64,000 bases of DNA from Lunularia cruciata (lineage: Eukaryota > Streptophyta > Marchantiopsida > Lunulariales > Lunulariaceae): assembly GCA_948567375.1 (NCBI GenBank), contig OX419756.1:70472552-70536551 (forward strand). The letters are read 5' to 3'. The notes beneath the pieces were generated by a model. The model saw nothing but the letters and a program-made list of their open reading frames with translations, had not been told where the DNA came from and did not search any database. Position numbers and translations under genes: made by a program. Numbering within the stretch: the first letter of the stretch is position 1; every line of letters begins with the position of its first letter. Below, piece by piece: positions 30,878 through 42,618 of the stretch.

Positions 30878-32244
30878 TGTGGTGCCCACATTTTTTGTTT
30901 TTTTTTCAAAATAAAGAAGAAGAAGTGTATAGAGAAGTTGGATTGCGCCTGTATGGCCAAAGAACGTGACTTTGGGTCATAAGGCAAAGTACTCGAAAAT
31001 GCCCTATCAACATACAACCCAAAGTAAGGAGTCTTTGTATCGAGGGGAGCTCAACCCGAGGCGAAGTCTGTCTAACTACCTTTTGTCGGGGTGAGAAATT
31101 CAAGAAGGGACCAGTCAAAACCGACGGCCCATACACGCAAAGTACGATTGACAATGACAGGTGCATGCAAGAGGTGTGATTTCTCGGTAGAAACTCAAAG
31201 TGAAGAGAGACGAAGAAAGTGCAACTCTATAAAAATTGAGCTCGCGATGAAGCAATGTCAAGCAAATTTCCTTCGCCATTGAGAAGTCATCCTGTAGGTG
31301 ATCGTGAGAAGAGAAATAGAGTTGGAGATGCGCTAGTGTGTAAGGGAGAAGTCAAGAGAGTGAAACCCAAAGACAGTGTAGTAGGAAGTAAATTTACTTC
31401 GGGTTTGGGTTTGAAAGCCGATGATGAAGTAGACATCGGATCAGATTAGTAATAGTTTTGAGATATGAAGAGGCGGATATGAAGAGGTGCACTGTCATTT
31501 TGGATCTGTAGCTTAGAAAAGTTGTTGTAGAACGGTATAGTTGTTAGAAATGTCAATTTTTTCACTACTTAAGAGTGGCATTCACAGTATTTTGTTGTTC
31601 AATGCTCATTATTTTTGAGAATAGATAAAGCGAAGTGTTGTGAAGTAGTGCTTGTCGCTTGAGCTTGATTCCGAGTATCAGCTTTGCAATTGTGTTTGTG
31701 AGTGTGTGGAGAAATTCAAAGTGCAAGTCAGTGTGCTTGTTGGATATTGGATTCCATAGCCTTGATCTTCATTCTGTGTGTTTGATCCTGAGTGAAGTGC
31801 AATCGAAGCAATGCCTTGACAGATCTGAGAGGAATTGTAGTGTTGGTAGTATTCTGCATTTGTGAGTGCAGTGTGAGGTTGATGTGAAGCAATTTTGATT
31901 GAGGAAGTTGTGCCTTCAGTGGAGGGGTGGAACACAATTCTGAGGCGAGGTCACTTTGCACTGAAGTGCCATTTTCGGGAGAGCCTGAATCATCACAATC
32001 AAGATTGTTTGGAAAGAATTGAAGGAGTTGTGATTAAGAAGTGTTAATTTGTGACAAGACTACGAATCAGTGCTTGTTACTCTCTTCTGGGTGTAGTTTC
32101 TACCTGAGAGATTAAAGATGCAACCAAGAAGAACTACATTGTTATTTTTTGACTTCGTATTTGCACATTTCTGACTCGTATCTCTACGGGAACAAACTTT
32201 ACTTACCCGATTACCGCAAAAGTGATATTTGCCAAGTTGTCACA
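30878..32244 (+). mobile_element. B2: short B element
   Basis: 1367 bp, TGTGGTGCCCACATTTTT to AAGTTGTCACA, perfect target duplication TGTAG (30873-30877 and 32245-32249). It inserted into the RT gene of G; the G reading frame is continuous across it when one TGTAG is ignored. Compared with B1 it lacks the central coding part of about 3 kb. It keeps many CpG dinucleotides, so it is younger than its host. Confidence 0.85.
31255..31449 (+). CDS. B2 short ORF
   Basis: 64 codons, MSSKFPSPLRSHPVGD at the start and GLKADDEVDIGSD at the end. Start and end correspond to the two ends of the large B1 frame, so B2 encodes an in-frame internally deleted version of the B protein. TATAAAAA lies at 31228-31235. 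Basic in the first half, acidic at the C-terminus. Function unknown. Confidence 0.5.
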   Translation: MSSKFPSPLRSHPVGDREKRNRVGDALVCKGEVKRVKPKDSVVGSKFTSGLGLKADDEVDIGSD

Positions 32245-32249
32245 TGTAG

Positions 32250-33060
32250 GCATGGCATACCAATTAGGCCTAATCTATCAGTTGATAAGAAGGTAATCTC
32301 CATACATCTACCTATTCGTGTAGTTGCTATGTACATCCTTCTTGGTTAGCATATTGTAGCTTAAGCATACTCTCCATGTGAAACTCTACCAAACCAACCT
32401 CAAAAAGGTCTCTAGTCTGACTTTGAATCAATGCTCTCTCCATATCATTGTATCTATAGGGATGTCAAAAACATGGTGTATCACTAGGCAGCTCAATCCA
32501 AATACCAAATCCTTTTAGAGCACCCAAATCCTTCATATTGAAGGCCAAACAACTTTATTTGTAGGGATGTCAAAAATTTAGTGTATTACTAGTCAACTCA
32601 ATACAAATACCAAGTCCTTTTAGAGCACCCAAAATCCTTCATATTGAAAGAAAAATACTTGTGTAGCTCCTCAACAACCTCCAAATTGATTTTCTTTCCT
32701 CTTTTGTAAGCTTGGGTCCCATATTAGTCTCCCATGTATACTCTATAATTGATGTAAGAGTAGAAGATGCATTGACTAGCTGCTACACCAAGCCCTCATG
32801 AGCAATAATGTCATACGTCCAACCATTAGAGTCCCCAACCTCAAGGTAGAAAACTCCCTCTGCTTTGGTTACAAGCTCCATACGTCCTCTAGTTGCATCC
32901 CAAATAGACCAAGGGTGTAACCCAAGTAGACCACTTTCAGTAATAGCCATTAGTTGTGTCCAAAGAATACCATGCTAACTCTATCTATCACCCCTTGCAT
33001 GTGCCTAAATTGTCTTGATAGGCATATCAATCACAAGTGTTTGAGTGGTGATGTCCCACT
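32250..33060 (-). pseudogene. G pre-RT region and RT start
   Basis: From right to left: GVFYLEVGDSNGWTYDIIAH (near 32860), YTWETNMGPKLTKEERKSIW (near 32720), MKDLGALKGFGIWIELPSDT (RT approach, near 32530), and NYTNR, MYGDY, AMPTPKE ending at 32250. The GFGIWIELPSDTP block is duplicated in tandem. Stops at likely CGA/CAA codons. Confidence 0.7.
32458..32652. repeat. Tandem duplication of about 100 bp within G
   Basis: GGGATGTCAAAAACATGGTG... (from 32458) is repeated from about 32562, both ending in CCTTCATATTGAA. It duplicates the RT-approach segment of G, after decay began. Confidence 0.75.
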
Positions 33061-33525
33061 CGCTCTGTAAGATCTAGGTTGTTCACTCTACCCTTGGAAG
33101 CCAAACATGGTGTGGTGCACTCTATTGCACTCTAGAAGAAGTAACAACTATGGATGAGGTCTCTTTACCAAATCCAGATGTCACCACACTCTCCTCCACC
33201 ATGTCGAGCTCAATACGCTTAGCCAAACTAAAGATGATTGCCAAAGTAGTCTGAGGTAGTCTGCAATAATGTAACATTGAGAACTCTACATTGCAACTCC
33301 TTGTCTAGGATCCTACATTAAAACAAGACTACATGGACCATAATAACTCCTTGAGTAAAACTGATCAACCATATCATGCAAGTGTATGCCTTGCTTAGGC
33401 TCTCTCCAACCTTCTATTGGAACTCTTGTAAGTTGTTTATCAACTTGGTTAGTCCACATTCCTTTGGTAGTTTTATCTCAAATATTGGAAGAACTACAAA
33501 ATCACCATGTAATCTACACCCTTCT
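33060..33525 (-). pseudogene. G gag C-terminal fragment
   Basis: Minus strand gives TLLQTTS, then FSLAKRIELDMVEESVVTSG and FGKETSSIVVTSSRVQ at about 33260-33120, preceded (33470-33340) by LPKECGLTKLINNLQEFQ and VGESLSKAYTCM. Pattern fits a gypsy Gag tail. The right end abuts the truncated RT of A5 near 33530, with no LTR between. Confidence 0.55.
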
Positions 33526-33529
33526 TCAT

Positions 33530-34421
33530 GTAGATGGTCAATGCATAAGCCTTATTGTAAAATTAGAAGGTGAACCTCCTAAAGTACCTAACCATCTCCA
33601 AGAATTGGCATAACTTTGTCAAGCTTGAAGGGAATGGAAGGTCTGAGATTTTCCTCACCTTCTTAGGATCAATTGTTATTCCATCCTTGGAGATGATGTG
33701 CCCAAAAAGTAGACCTTCTTCACATCCAAAAATGCACTTCTCTGGGTTGAGTGACTCATTTGCTTCATCCAACCATTGCAAGACCTTGATTAGGTGCTCA
33801 AAGTGCTCCTCCTTGCTCCTATAGGCACAAAAGTCATCAATGAAGTCTCTCACAAATTTCCCAATGAAAGGTTCAAACACCTTGTTGATGAACCGTTGGA
33901 ATGTGGTTGGAGCATTGCAAAGCCCAAAAGGCATGACCTTGAAAGCATAAGTTCCCAAGGTGTGGTGAATGTGGTGAGTTGTTGATGCTCTGGTGCAATC
34001 TTGATTTGGTTATATCCGTTATAACCATCTCCAAAATTGTACCTCTCATGACCTGCAACCTCCACCAAGATCTCATCAATGAATGGAAATGGATGATAGT
34101 TCTTCTTGGTAACAGCATTGAGCTTCTTGTAATTCACACATACTCAAAGCTTGGCATTTTTTTTCTTCACAATCACAATTACAAACACCCATTCTGAATT
34201 CTCCATCTCCTAGATAAATCCTGCCTCCTTGAGCTTATCAATCTCCTCCTTCACAACCATAGCTATTACAAGGCTAATGTGATATTGCTTTTGGCAGACG
34301 GGTCTTGCATGTGACTCCACCTCTATCTTTTGCTCTTCCAAGATGACTTCCTTTAGATCATTTTAACTAAAAGCAAACACGTAGATGAACTTGTGGAAAA
34401 TCTCCTCAAATCTTACCTTCT
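33530..34421 (-). pseudogene. A5 reverse transcriptase
   Basis: Right to left: LNAVTKKNYHPFPFIDEIL, YNGYNQIKIAPEHQQ, FKVMPFGLCNAPTTFQRF, FIDDFCAYRSKEEHFEH and GCEEGLLFGHIISKDGITID. The core after 33958 is open to 33563. It supplies the thumb sequence deleted in A4. An indel lies near 34110-34180. Confidence 0.8.
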
Positions 34422-35095
34422 TGTAATATCAATAGCTAAACAGATGATTTAGAGATGAAATTTGGTTTGGTAACATCTAGAAGGATGTTATACATGATGG
34501 ACTAAGTAGATAAGCTAGAGGTATCACCAAAAGAGTATTTCTACTAATAGGCCAGAAACCAAAACATGCTTGGAAACTTTAGAATCAATAACTAGGCATA
34601 TGATCTAGAGGTGAAACCTGGGGTGGAAACATCTAGAAGGATGTTACACATAATCAAAAGCATAGATCAGATAGAGGTATTAATGAAAGAGCACTTCTAC
34701 TAATAGGGCAGAAGCCAAAATAGGCCTGAACTTCAAAGGCAATTTCAGAGGCCTAAACAAATGAATTAGGCCTTGAAAATGTGAAGAATCGCCCTCCCAA
34801 TGGAGGAAAGGCTGGCCTTCCCTTCCCTTTGGTTTGTCTCATTGAGAGCTTTCCAAAAATAGCTCACCCATGTGATTGTGAGATCTTTATAAGAAGATTC
34901 CCTAAAATATTCCCTTTGATCAAAGCTTGTTTGACCAACCAGATGGGACCATGATTGACATGTCACCCATCCAAACAAGTAATCTAAGGATGGAACTTGC
35001 TAATAAGTCACCTATCCATGTACCTAATCGTATGGTGGAGCTTTAGAGCTATATAATAAAGAGAAGGTGCTCCTTTGGGGCATCGGAGGATTGAA
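34422..35095 (+). repeat. C2 5' LTR, 3' end deleted
   Basis: Aligns with the 3' LTR 43755 to about 44452. It includes the tandem duplicated U3 block (two about 160-bp units each with AACATCTAGAAGGATGTTA) and TATATAATAAAGAG near 35050. The last 60 bp of LTR are missing. Confidence 0.8.
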
Positions 35096-35815
35096 GGTGA
35101 TCATAAAATTGAGGTATTGAGAAGACACCTCCTTGTAAGGCCCCATATTGACTCTCACCTCAAGAGTTGGAGGAGTGTAAGGCTCAAATTGAGAATATGT
35201 TGCAAAAGGGGTTTATCTAACCAAGCATATCACCATATGGGGCTCCTGTATTGTTTATGCAGAAGAAGAATAGAACAATGCGCATGTGCATTAACTACAG
35301 AGGACTAAATCAACAAAAACATGAAGAATAAATATCCATTACCTTGCATGGAGGAGGACTTTTTTGATCAACTCAATAGGGCAAAGCACTTCACCAAACT
35401 TGATTTATGGAGCGATTACAACCAAATCAGGATTGTAGAAGAAGATATAAACAAAATAGTCTTTCAAACAAGGTATGTTCCACTTTGAGTACTTGGTGAT
35501 ACCATTTGGCCTCACTAACGCCCCAGCCACTTTCATGAGTTTGATGAATGACATAACACTATTGGGCAAGTGGAAGAGGTGGATATGGGGAAATGCACAA
35601 GAATTAACCTTACATGAGTTGAAAATTGCATTACTACATGCACCTATCTTGAAATGGTATGACCCAAAACGTCCAATCAAGATGGCTATAGATGTATCAA
35701 TTATAGCACTAGGAGCAGTCCTACAACAAGAATGGTAGGATGGATGGCACCCAATTGCATATTTCTCTCGTAAGTTGCTAGAAATTGAAATCACCTATAG
35801 TTTAAAATAGAGATG
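35096..35815 (+). pseudogene. C2 reverse transcriptase and RNase H start
   Basis: DHKIEV (35097), [46 protein letters not shown], then MCINYRGLN (35290), and [21 protein letters not shown] at 35480-35545. The YVDD motif is absent: sequence goes from motif B to [19 protein letters not shown] (connection), so about 300 bp are deleted. RNase H start [19 protein letters not shown] follows. Confidence 0.7.
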
Positions 35816-36190
35816 AAGGACCCCCTAGAGCAGATTGGCTGATTGAGTGCCCCCCATTGTAGGAGAGATTCATGTCTCTTGTGTAGGTGTAAATCACGGT
35901 AGAGTAAATGACCAATTTAGTGACCAATGGCTATGAAGTTGGTGCCTTGGTTTATTCATTTGATGACAAATCTTGTTGGCTGATAAAATGTAATGTATTA
36001 CAACTGAAAGAAACTGAATGGCAAGGGAAAGAGAGAAAAGATTTGCACTCCCATATCAAAGCATAATGTAATGTTCAAACTTTGGCTTCAACTCAAAGCT
36101 TCCGGTAACTGTCTCTATTTTTATTGACTGTAACATAGATATTATTAATATCTATGTTACAAATACTACTACAAATACTGATCCATAGAT
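35816..36190. other. Unidentified insert with 33-bp palindrome
   Basis: Non-coding, between RNase H and integrase of C2. A perfect inverted repeat with 16-bp arms around one T is at 36129-36161 (left arm TGTAACATAGATATTA). Ends are not defined and no duplication is seen; it could be a small non-autonomous element or a solo LTR. Confidence 0.35.
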
Positions 36191-36783
36191 TATAGGTGCT
36201 CAATCATCCAAAGGCATGACCAACACCCAAGGACTCACCTTTCATGATCGTAGGTTGTGGATCCTTGATGATACGGATTTAAGAACCACCATCCTAGTAG
36301 AATGTCATGATTCTGCCATTGCAACTCACGTTGGAATAGACAAGACCTTGGATGTAGTCAAAAGCCATTACTATTGGCCCAAGATGAGCAATGATGTGAT
36401 GGAATATGTTTGAAGCTGCCTACTTTGTCAACAAAATAAGGCTTCTAATCAAGCTCCCACATGACTCTTCCAACCTCTCCCCACTCTTACATAATGTTGG
36501 GAACAAGTAAGCATGGATCTGGTTTGTGAATTGCCCAAGACCAACTCTGGATTTGATTCCATCATAGTCTTTGTCAACCAACTCAAAAAAATGATTCATG
36601 TACGTCCTACCACCAAGGATGTGATTGCCCCGCAACTAGCTCAATTGCACTTAGATGTAGTTTTTTCTCATCATTGCTTGTCTCAAGTGCCCATCATTGA
36701 TAAAAGCACTCAATGCACTAATTTGTTTTGGAGAACACTCTTTGGGTTCTTCAAAACCAAATGGGCTATGTCTACGGCTTACC
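36191..36783 (+). pseudogene. C2 integrase, N-terminal and core
   Basis: GLTFHDRRLWILDD, VECHDSAIATHVGIDKTLDV, YYWPKMSNDVMEYV and CLLCQQNKAS form the HHCC domain. Core: SMDLVCELPKTNSGFDSIIV (first Asp), PIIDKSTQCTNLFW (second Asp), ending MSTAY at E1. A stop follows VMEYV. It resumes at 42936. Confidence 0.8.
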
Positions 36784-37209
36784 TGTAGAAGTCCAAGACC
36801 AAGGAGAGAAATAGGAGAATGGAAGCTCACAATGGGACACTTGAATAAGTGAAAACTCCAAATGCCTAGCATGAGCTTCAGCTTTGGTATTTATAGGTAG
36901 CATACAAGGCCCTTGAGAAGCTTCTCAAGAAGTTTCCTTGAACCGCTTTCTTAAAGTGCAAGCCAAGTTAACCAGGAAGCTTCTCAAGAAACTTCCTTCT
37001 AGAAGCTGTCTACTTGGCATGCAAGCTAAGCTAGTTAGAAGCTTCTAGAAGTTTCCTTCTAGAAGCTATTTGCTTGGGGTGCAAGTTATGCTAGTAGAGA
37101 AGCTTCCCAAGAAGCTTCATAGATGCTTTTGGAATATTTTGGGTTAATTTGGCTTATTCTCTACTTTGTTAGCCTTACTAACTATGTTGCTAAACTCCAT
37201 ATTGTTACA
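36784..37209 (-). repeat. E1 3' LTR with phased heat-shock-like sites
   Basis: 426 bp. GAAGCTTCTAGAAGTTTC at 37038-37055 is four phased alternating units; further GAAGCTTC at 36917-36924 and 36976-36983, GAAACTTC at 36988-36995. TATAAATACC is near 36890 (reverse complement). The purine tract on its inner side (TATTCCTCCACCGC, plus strand) is identical to that of E2. Confidence 0.85.
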
Positions 37210-37239
37210 TATTCCTCCACCGCTAGTAGGTGACGTCCT

Positions 37240-37440
37240 TATCACCATTGAAGCTTCAAACTCCTAGATGGTCGTCTGTGCATTTTGGAGGTGAGAAAGA
37301 GGTTCCCATGTGGCATCATGAAGGGAATACCCGTTCCAAAGGACCTTGTACTCCATATGTTATTGGCGTCCTTGTTGACTATGGCAACGCACAAAGATAC
37401 AATCAACTTCATACTCTTCATGATCATTGATAGGGACATA
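37240..37440 (-). pseudogene. E1 chromodomain
   Basis: Minus strand: EYEVDCIFVRCHSQQGRQ, then HMEYKVLWNGYSLHDATWEP, then LSHLQNAQTTI and EFEASM. This has the YxVxWxGY...TWEP pattern of retroelement chromodomains, with one or two stops. It places family E among chromoviruses. Confidence 0.8.
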
Positions 37441-37499
37441 AGGAGGAGGGGGTTGGACTCAAGAGGAAAAATAAGAGGGGTTAGGAACAAAGGGTTTTA

Positions 37500-38740
37500 A
37501 CTTGGAAACATGAAAGACAAGATGGATGCGCATATGACAAGGCAAGGCAAGTTGATAAGCAACAAGAGAGACAATTTGGGTGACATCAAAGGGTCCTATT
37601 CAATTAAGGGTAAGTTTACAAACTTGGGTATCAAGTGGGAAGGGTAGATTACTAGAGGATAGCATGGCTTTATCACCGACTTCAAAGGTAAGATCACAAT
37701 GATATTGTTTTTGATGATTCTGAGCAACAAGAAGTGAGATTTGGCTTGTTGGAGAGATTCAGAGATGGTGGTCAAGAAGGTTGAGGTATGAAGGACCTGA
37801 GATGGAGGAGGAGCAAGAAGAGAATTTGGGACAAGTGAATCTTGGCCAAAATTGAGAAAGAAAATGAGAAAATCCAATGCTTGCCTATTTGGAATTGTTG
37901 TGGGAAAATTTTGCAACTGCAAGACATTCATCCCAATTGGTATGGTAGACATTGAAAAAAGTACGTAATATATCCTCCAAGGTACAATTTGCACATTCTG
38001 TTTGTCCATCAATTTGAGGTTGATAGGTTGTGGACAAAGCAAGCTTGGTGCCAAGTATCTAGAAGAGTGCTTGCCAAAACTTCTTGTGAATCAAGGATCA
38101 CGGTCTGAGATGAGAATACATGGCATCCCATGATGCTTGAAGACATTGTCAATGTAGATTTGTGCTAAGGTTGGAGCATCCACGGTATCATAGGTTGGTG
38201 TTAAGTGGATTTGCTTACTTAGCTTACCCACAAACACAACAATTATTGTGTGTCCTTGCTTTGTCTTGGGCAAGGATGTGATGAGATCCAAGCTTACATG
38301 TTCCCATTGAGTGGATGGAATGAGGAGTGGTTGAAGGAGTCCACTCAGCTTCTGGTTGCTAGCCTTGTTACATTGGCATCTCTCACATGATTGGACAAAC
38401 TCTCAAACATCTTGTGACATGTTGGGCCACCACCATCGGTATTGGAGGGTACCCAAGATCTTGTTCACACCCATGTGACCAGCTATTGGTAAATCATGGG
38501 CATCTTGAAGGCGTATAGGTCAAAGATCACCTTTGGCTGGAACATAGATCCAATACTCATGGAATAAAATGCCTTCCTTGAAAGAGAAGGTGTTGTACTC
38601 CTTGTTGCATGCTATAAGACAACCATGTACCATTTGGAAGAAAGGATCTTGTTGTAGAGCTAACAAAAACTTGTTTTGGACCTTAGAATCAATTGACACC
38701 ATTGTAATTGCTGCCATGATGAGAGGAAGAGACTTCAAAT
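37500..38740 (-). pseudogene. E1 integrase
   Basis: HHCC region near 38520-38350 (CHRCQCNKA-like). Core DLITSLPKTKQGHTIIVVFV, then GMPCILISDRDP at 38291-38091 with both Asp. C-terminal part 38054-37596 (LQQAKSHFLLLRI, CYPLVIYPSHLIPKF) in a long open but altered frame. Confidence 0.75.
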
Positions 38741-38799
38741 TAGGTCACCATAATAAGGCATCAGGGATGACATGGAACGGATTTGGTTTGTACTCAAGT

Positions 38800-40170
38800 T
38801 TGATGTCAAAAAATTGGAGTTGTTCCTCTCATCGATGATGTTAACTCTTCATGTATTCCAAGTGTAAGGTCTGCAACAATGGTTTGTGATCAATTTGCAT
38901 GATCACTTGTTTTTCGAAGAGGTAATGCCTCCATACCTTGGTGGCATATACCATTGCAAGTTGTTCTTGATCTCGAGCAAAGTAGTTTCTTTCAGCCATA
39001 TTGAGTTGGCAAGACACAAAGGCAATGAGATGTTGTCCACTTGGGAATTCCTATTTCAACAAGGCTCCAATTGCAAAGTTAGAAGCATCAAAATCAACCA
39101 TACAGGGTAGTTGAGGATCATATGGTTGAAGAATAGGTCTTGAAGATACCATATGTTTCAACTTCTAGAATGCTTCTTTGTGCACCATGGTCCACTTGAA
39201 GCTTGAGTCCTTCCGCAAGAGGTCAGTCAATGGAGTAGCCACATGAGCTTAATAATGGATGATCCGTTGGTAAAAAATGGCCAACCCATTAAATGCCCAT
39301 ACTTTTGGAGTATCCTTTGGAGTAAGCCAATCAATAATGGCCTTGATTTTCCCCTCTTCCATCTTGATCCCCTCTGATGAGATCTTGTGACCCAAGAAAG
39401 TAATTTCCTTATGCCAAAAGGCACACTTCCACTTCTTGCAGTAAAATTTCCATTATCATAGTCGTCTTAGGACTTCTTGCACATGATTCTTGTGTTCTAC
39501 CTCTGTCTTGCTATAGATTAAGATATCATCTAAGAACACCACCACATACCGATCTAACAGTCCATCCAACAACCAATGCATCTGATCCATGAAGATTGCT
39601 AGAGCATTAATGAGCCTGAAAGGTAGAACTCTCCACTCAAAATGCCCATACCTTGTGCAGAAGGGAAATCTTTTGCACATCCTCCCTATCAATGGAGATT
39701 TGCCAATAGCCGATGCAAAGATCCAGCTTGGAAAAGTATTTTGCTCTACTCAATTGATCAAGCAACTCATCAATCCGAGGCAAGGGATATGTATTCCTCA
39801 CTATTTGCTTATTGAGCCCATGATAATCAATACAGAAACCAAGCCCTCCATCCTTCTTTAGAACAAATAGTACTGGTGCTCCCCAAGGAGAGGTACTATG
39901 TCATATGAAGTCCTCCAACAATTCCGTAAGTGTTTTTTGCAACTCCTCCAACTCCTTTGGTAAGAGCCAATAGATTGGTCTACTCATTGGAGTACTCCCT
40001 AGCAATAACTTAATCTTGAAGAGCATACCACAATCAAAGGGTAATCCCTTTGGTAGATCATCCAAAAACACGTCCACAAACTCTTGAACTATCTGATCAA
40101 CCATTGCTTGATGAGGCTCTTTGCCCTCCTCAGATTGTCCTTGTGCAATTGGCTTGATCCATACCACAAA
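38800..40170 (-). pseudogene. E1 reverse transcriptase and RNase H
   Basis: Right to left: PHQAMVDQIVQEFVDVFLDD, LPKGLPFDCGM (pre-RT), then RPIYWLLPKELEELQKTL, GAPVLFVLKKDGGLGFCIDY, WRVLPFRLINALAIFMDQM and VVVFLDDILIYSKTEVEH (catalytic FLDD, near 39535-39490). Connection and RNase H follow to about 38800 in broken frames. Confidence 0.8.
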
Positions 40171-40189
40171 ATATACTCATCTTCCTCCA

Positions 40190-40375
40190 AATCTTGCTCT
40201 ATGGCTGCTTCACTAACAAACTTCCCATCCAAGGACTCATCTCTCTGCAAAGCTTGCTCCCTAGTTGCCTTTTTGGCAAACTTCCTATGTTGGGACTACT
40301 CTCCCTTCAAGGGATGCTCTATGGCTACCTTCCCAACAAACTTCCTATCCTAGGACTTACTATTTTTAGGTGTCT
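40190..40375 (-). repeat. E1 20-residue tandem repeat
   Basis: Three or four diverged 60-bp units between protease and RT, the counterpart of 12838-13077 in E2 (readable pieces include DESLDGKFVSEAAIEQ and KKATREQALQ). Confidence 0.65.
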
Positions 40376-40436
40376 TACTCAAAGGTGCTAGACAACCTAA
40401 TCAGAAATTCCTACCTTGGTGTTGTACTTGAATTTG

Positions 40437-40706
40437 TCATTGGGTCCAATCAAATTGAACTTTATGACATTCAAGCCAAGGTAGTCCTAAAATGACATCA
40501 TAGTGTAGAGGTGCCACTACAAACCGCATACACTCTAAATATGCCTTCCTAATCTTAAAGGTAATAAGATGCAAGGTACGGAATGCAAAACCTTTTCTAC
40601 CATCCACCATCATCAATCTACTTCCAATCACTGGCTTGATAGGAATACCCAATTCCTTTACTACTTGCATGGACATGCAATTCTTTGAACTTCCAGTATC
40701 AACCAA
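40437..40706 (-). pseudogene. E1 aspartic protease, well preserved
   Basis: 90 codons open: MVDTGSSKNCMSMQVVKELG with intact DTG, PIKPVIGSRLMMVDGRKGFA, and APLHYDVILGLPWLECHKVQF. Length and motifs fit a gypsy retropepsin. Open frame starts inside the domain; the preceding residues are ILVD by comparison with E2. Confidence 0.8.
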
Positions 40707-40896
40707 AATCTTACAACCTCAATTAGATATTGTGCCTTGCAAGTGAACTTGCATAGGTCTAGTCTTCAATCCCATTGGAACTAATCAAGCTCCCAATATG
40801 TGGCTCAAAATCTCCTTTTGGGATTCCTCATTTCCATGATCATTATGTTCCATACACTCTATTTGGACAACTTGTTGAGGTTACCCATTCCTAAGT

Positions 40897-42618
40897 GGAC
40901 ATTCAGCAATGTGATGTCCAACTTGGCAACAATAAAAACAACCTCTATTTTATCGCAATCTTTCTCTATCCATTATACTAAGTGGTCTCCTTTGAATAGC
41001 ATCAATCTCCATTGATGCCAGTTCCTCCACCCGTGTGTAGTGTATTGGTAGGCCTTGTGTAGGTCAAGGTCAAGACCAAGTTGTCACAACCAAGGAATCA
41101 AAGCAGTCAGCCAATTGCATGGCTTCTTCCACATTTTGTGGTTCTTGTATGGTCATCTTCAATTTGATTTGTGACTTCAATATCCGCATAAATCAATCCA
41201 AAACTTCACCTTCTTGTATATCTGAAATTTGCTCGATGATGTTCTGAAATTATGTGAGGTAGCTCCTTATAGAGTTGTAATACCCATTTGTGCAGTGTGT
41301 GATATTGTGATATTTAGCTTGGTATTACAAGTACTTAAGAGATATTATTTATATAGAGATAAAGGATGGTTCTATATTAGTCATGGTTAGCTAAATTTAG
41401 TCATAGCTAAGATAAAGAGGACCTTACTTTAGAGGAAGTAGAAAAGATGAGCACCACTATTTTGGATTCTAGTGTGTTGACTTGGTATTATTCCTAGGTG
41501 TTTGGCTTTGAGGAAAGAGTTGAGAACTCTTGGACCCACAAGCCTTTTTGTTTTAGATTCTTCTTTAGTCCAAGGATAGTCCATGTGAAGAAATCCTTGA
41601 CTTAGTGGTTGGGTCAAGATAAGACCACATGCTTAGGGGAATATGCCCATGTGAATGGATATTCCTTTCTACTTTTTGATTTTACTTGAATTTTAGTCTA
41701 GTAACTTGAGTTACTACGGTAATTAGTAACTTTGGTACGTAACTATTTCACAAGTATATAAAAAAGGGGTGAAGAGGTACTCATCATCTTTTCATTTGCA
41801 ATTATCTCTCTCTCATTGAGTTCTCTAGTGAGCAATGTCTTGAGTCTTGGAGTGTTAGTCTTGGAGGAGTATGATAGAGTTGGGGTTCCTTGCCTTCTTA
41901 GCCCATGGTGCGCTACCATAATAGCCATCAGAGGTTCATCTTGAGTGAGATAGGCTAGCTCACAAAGCCAATCTGCTTCAACTCTGCCAATTTATCTTTG
42001 TGGCTCGGGTGGAATTTATAGTTTGAAATTGGCCAAGTATTGTATCCTTAAATTCTGCCCATGTCAAAATTGGTGCAACAATCCGTTGTTCAGCTCGCTC
42101 CACTCGGAATCACCACCAAAGTTTTGGCATGCCATCCAATTAACTAGAAGCCAAGAGAATTTGTTTCTATTCATCTTGAAGATTGGTGGCTTCAAAGGAA
42201 AATTTGTAGTCAAACATAAAATTCTCTACTATACTCAAAAGATTCTTGCCTTCAAACACTTTAGGTTTTGGAAATTGGATGCAATCTTCTCCATCTTGAA
42301 CTGGTGCTCTCTCTATGTATTCTTGTCATTGTTGGTCTCAATCATCCAACAATCAAGTAAGGTGTTCAATTTTTTGTTGCATAGCAAGGATAATGTCCGG
42401 TATTGCCGCCATGACTACTACTCTATCCCACTACTCCCAATTTATCTAATTGATTAACACATAGATGCAACACGTCCACCATTCTCTATAAGTTACAATT
42501 GGAAGTATCAAGGGTTCCTCAAACAAGGTGATCATATGCAAAAGATCATATCCAAAGTACAAGGTAATAAATTTTGTGAAATGATGCTCAGGTAATATCT
42601 GGACACAAAAATCCCAAT
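40897..42618 (-). pseudogene. E1 gag
   Basis: CCHC knuckle CFYCCQVGHHIAEC at about 40940-40899 is perfect. Upstream parts match E2 gag (for example the QLLDE and HHFT segments). LTR A6 interrupts at 41276-41964. The start of gag, primer site and end of the 5' LTR are deleted: junction within CCCAATGGGA near 42613-42622. Confidence 0.7.
41276..41964 (+). mobile_element. A6: solo LTR of family A
   Basis: TGTAATACCCATTTGTGC to GCTAGCTCACA, 689 bp. E2 near 11900 shows the uninterrupted site (GATTGGCTCTATAAG), so this is a clean insertion, although the short duplication is no longer exact (flanks AGAGT and AAGCC). Antisense frame open at 41743-41928. Confidence 0.85.

Noticed and set aside
33376-34197. 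Plus-strand frames over the A5 RT
   Set aside because: Antisense of well-conserved RT motifs.
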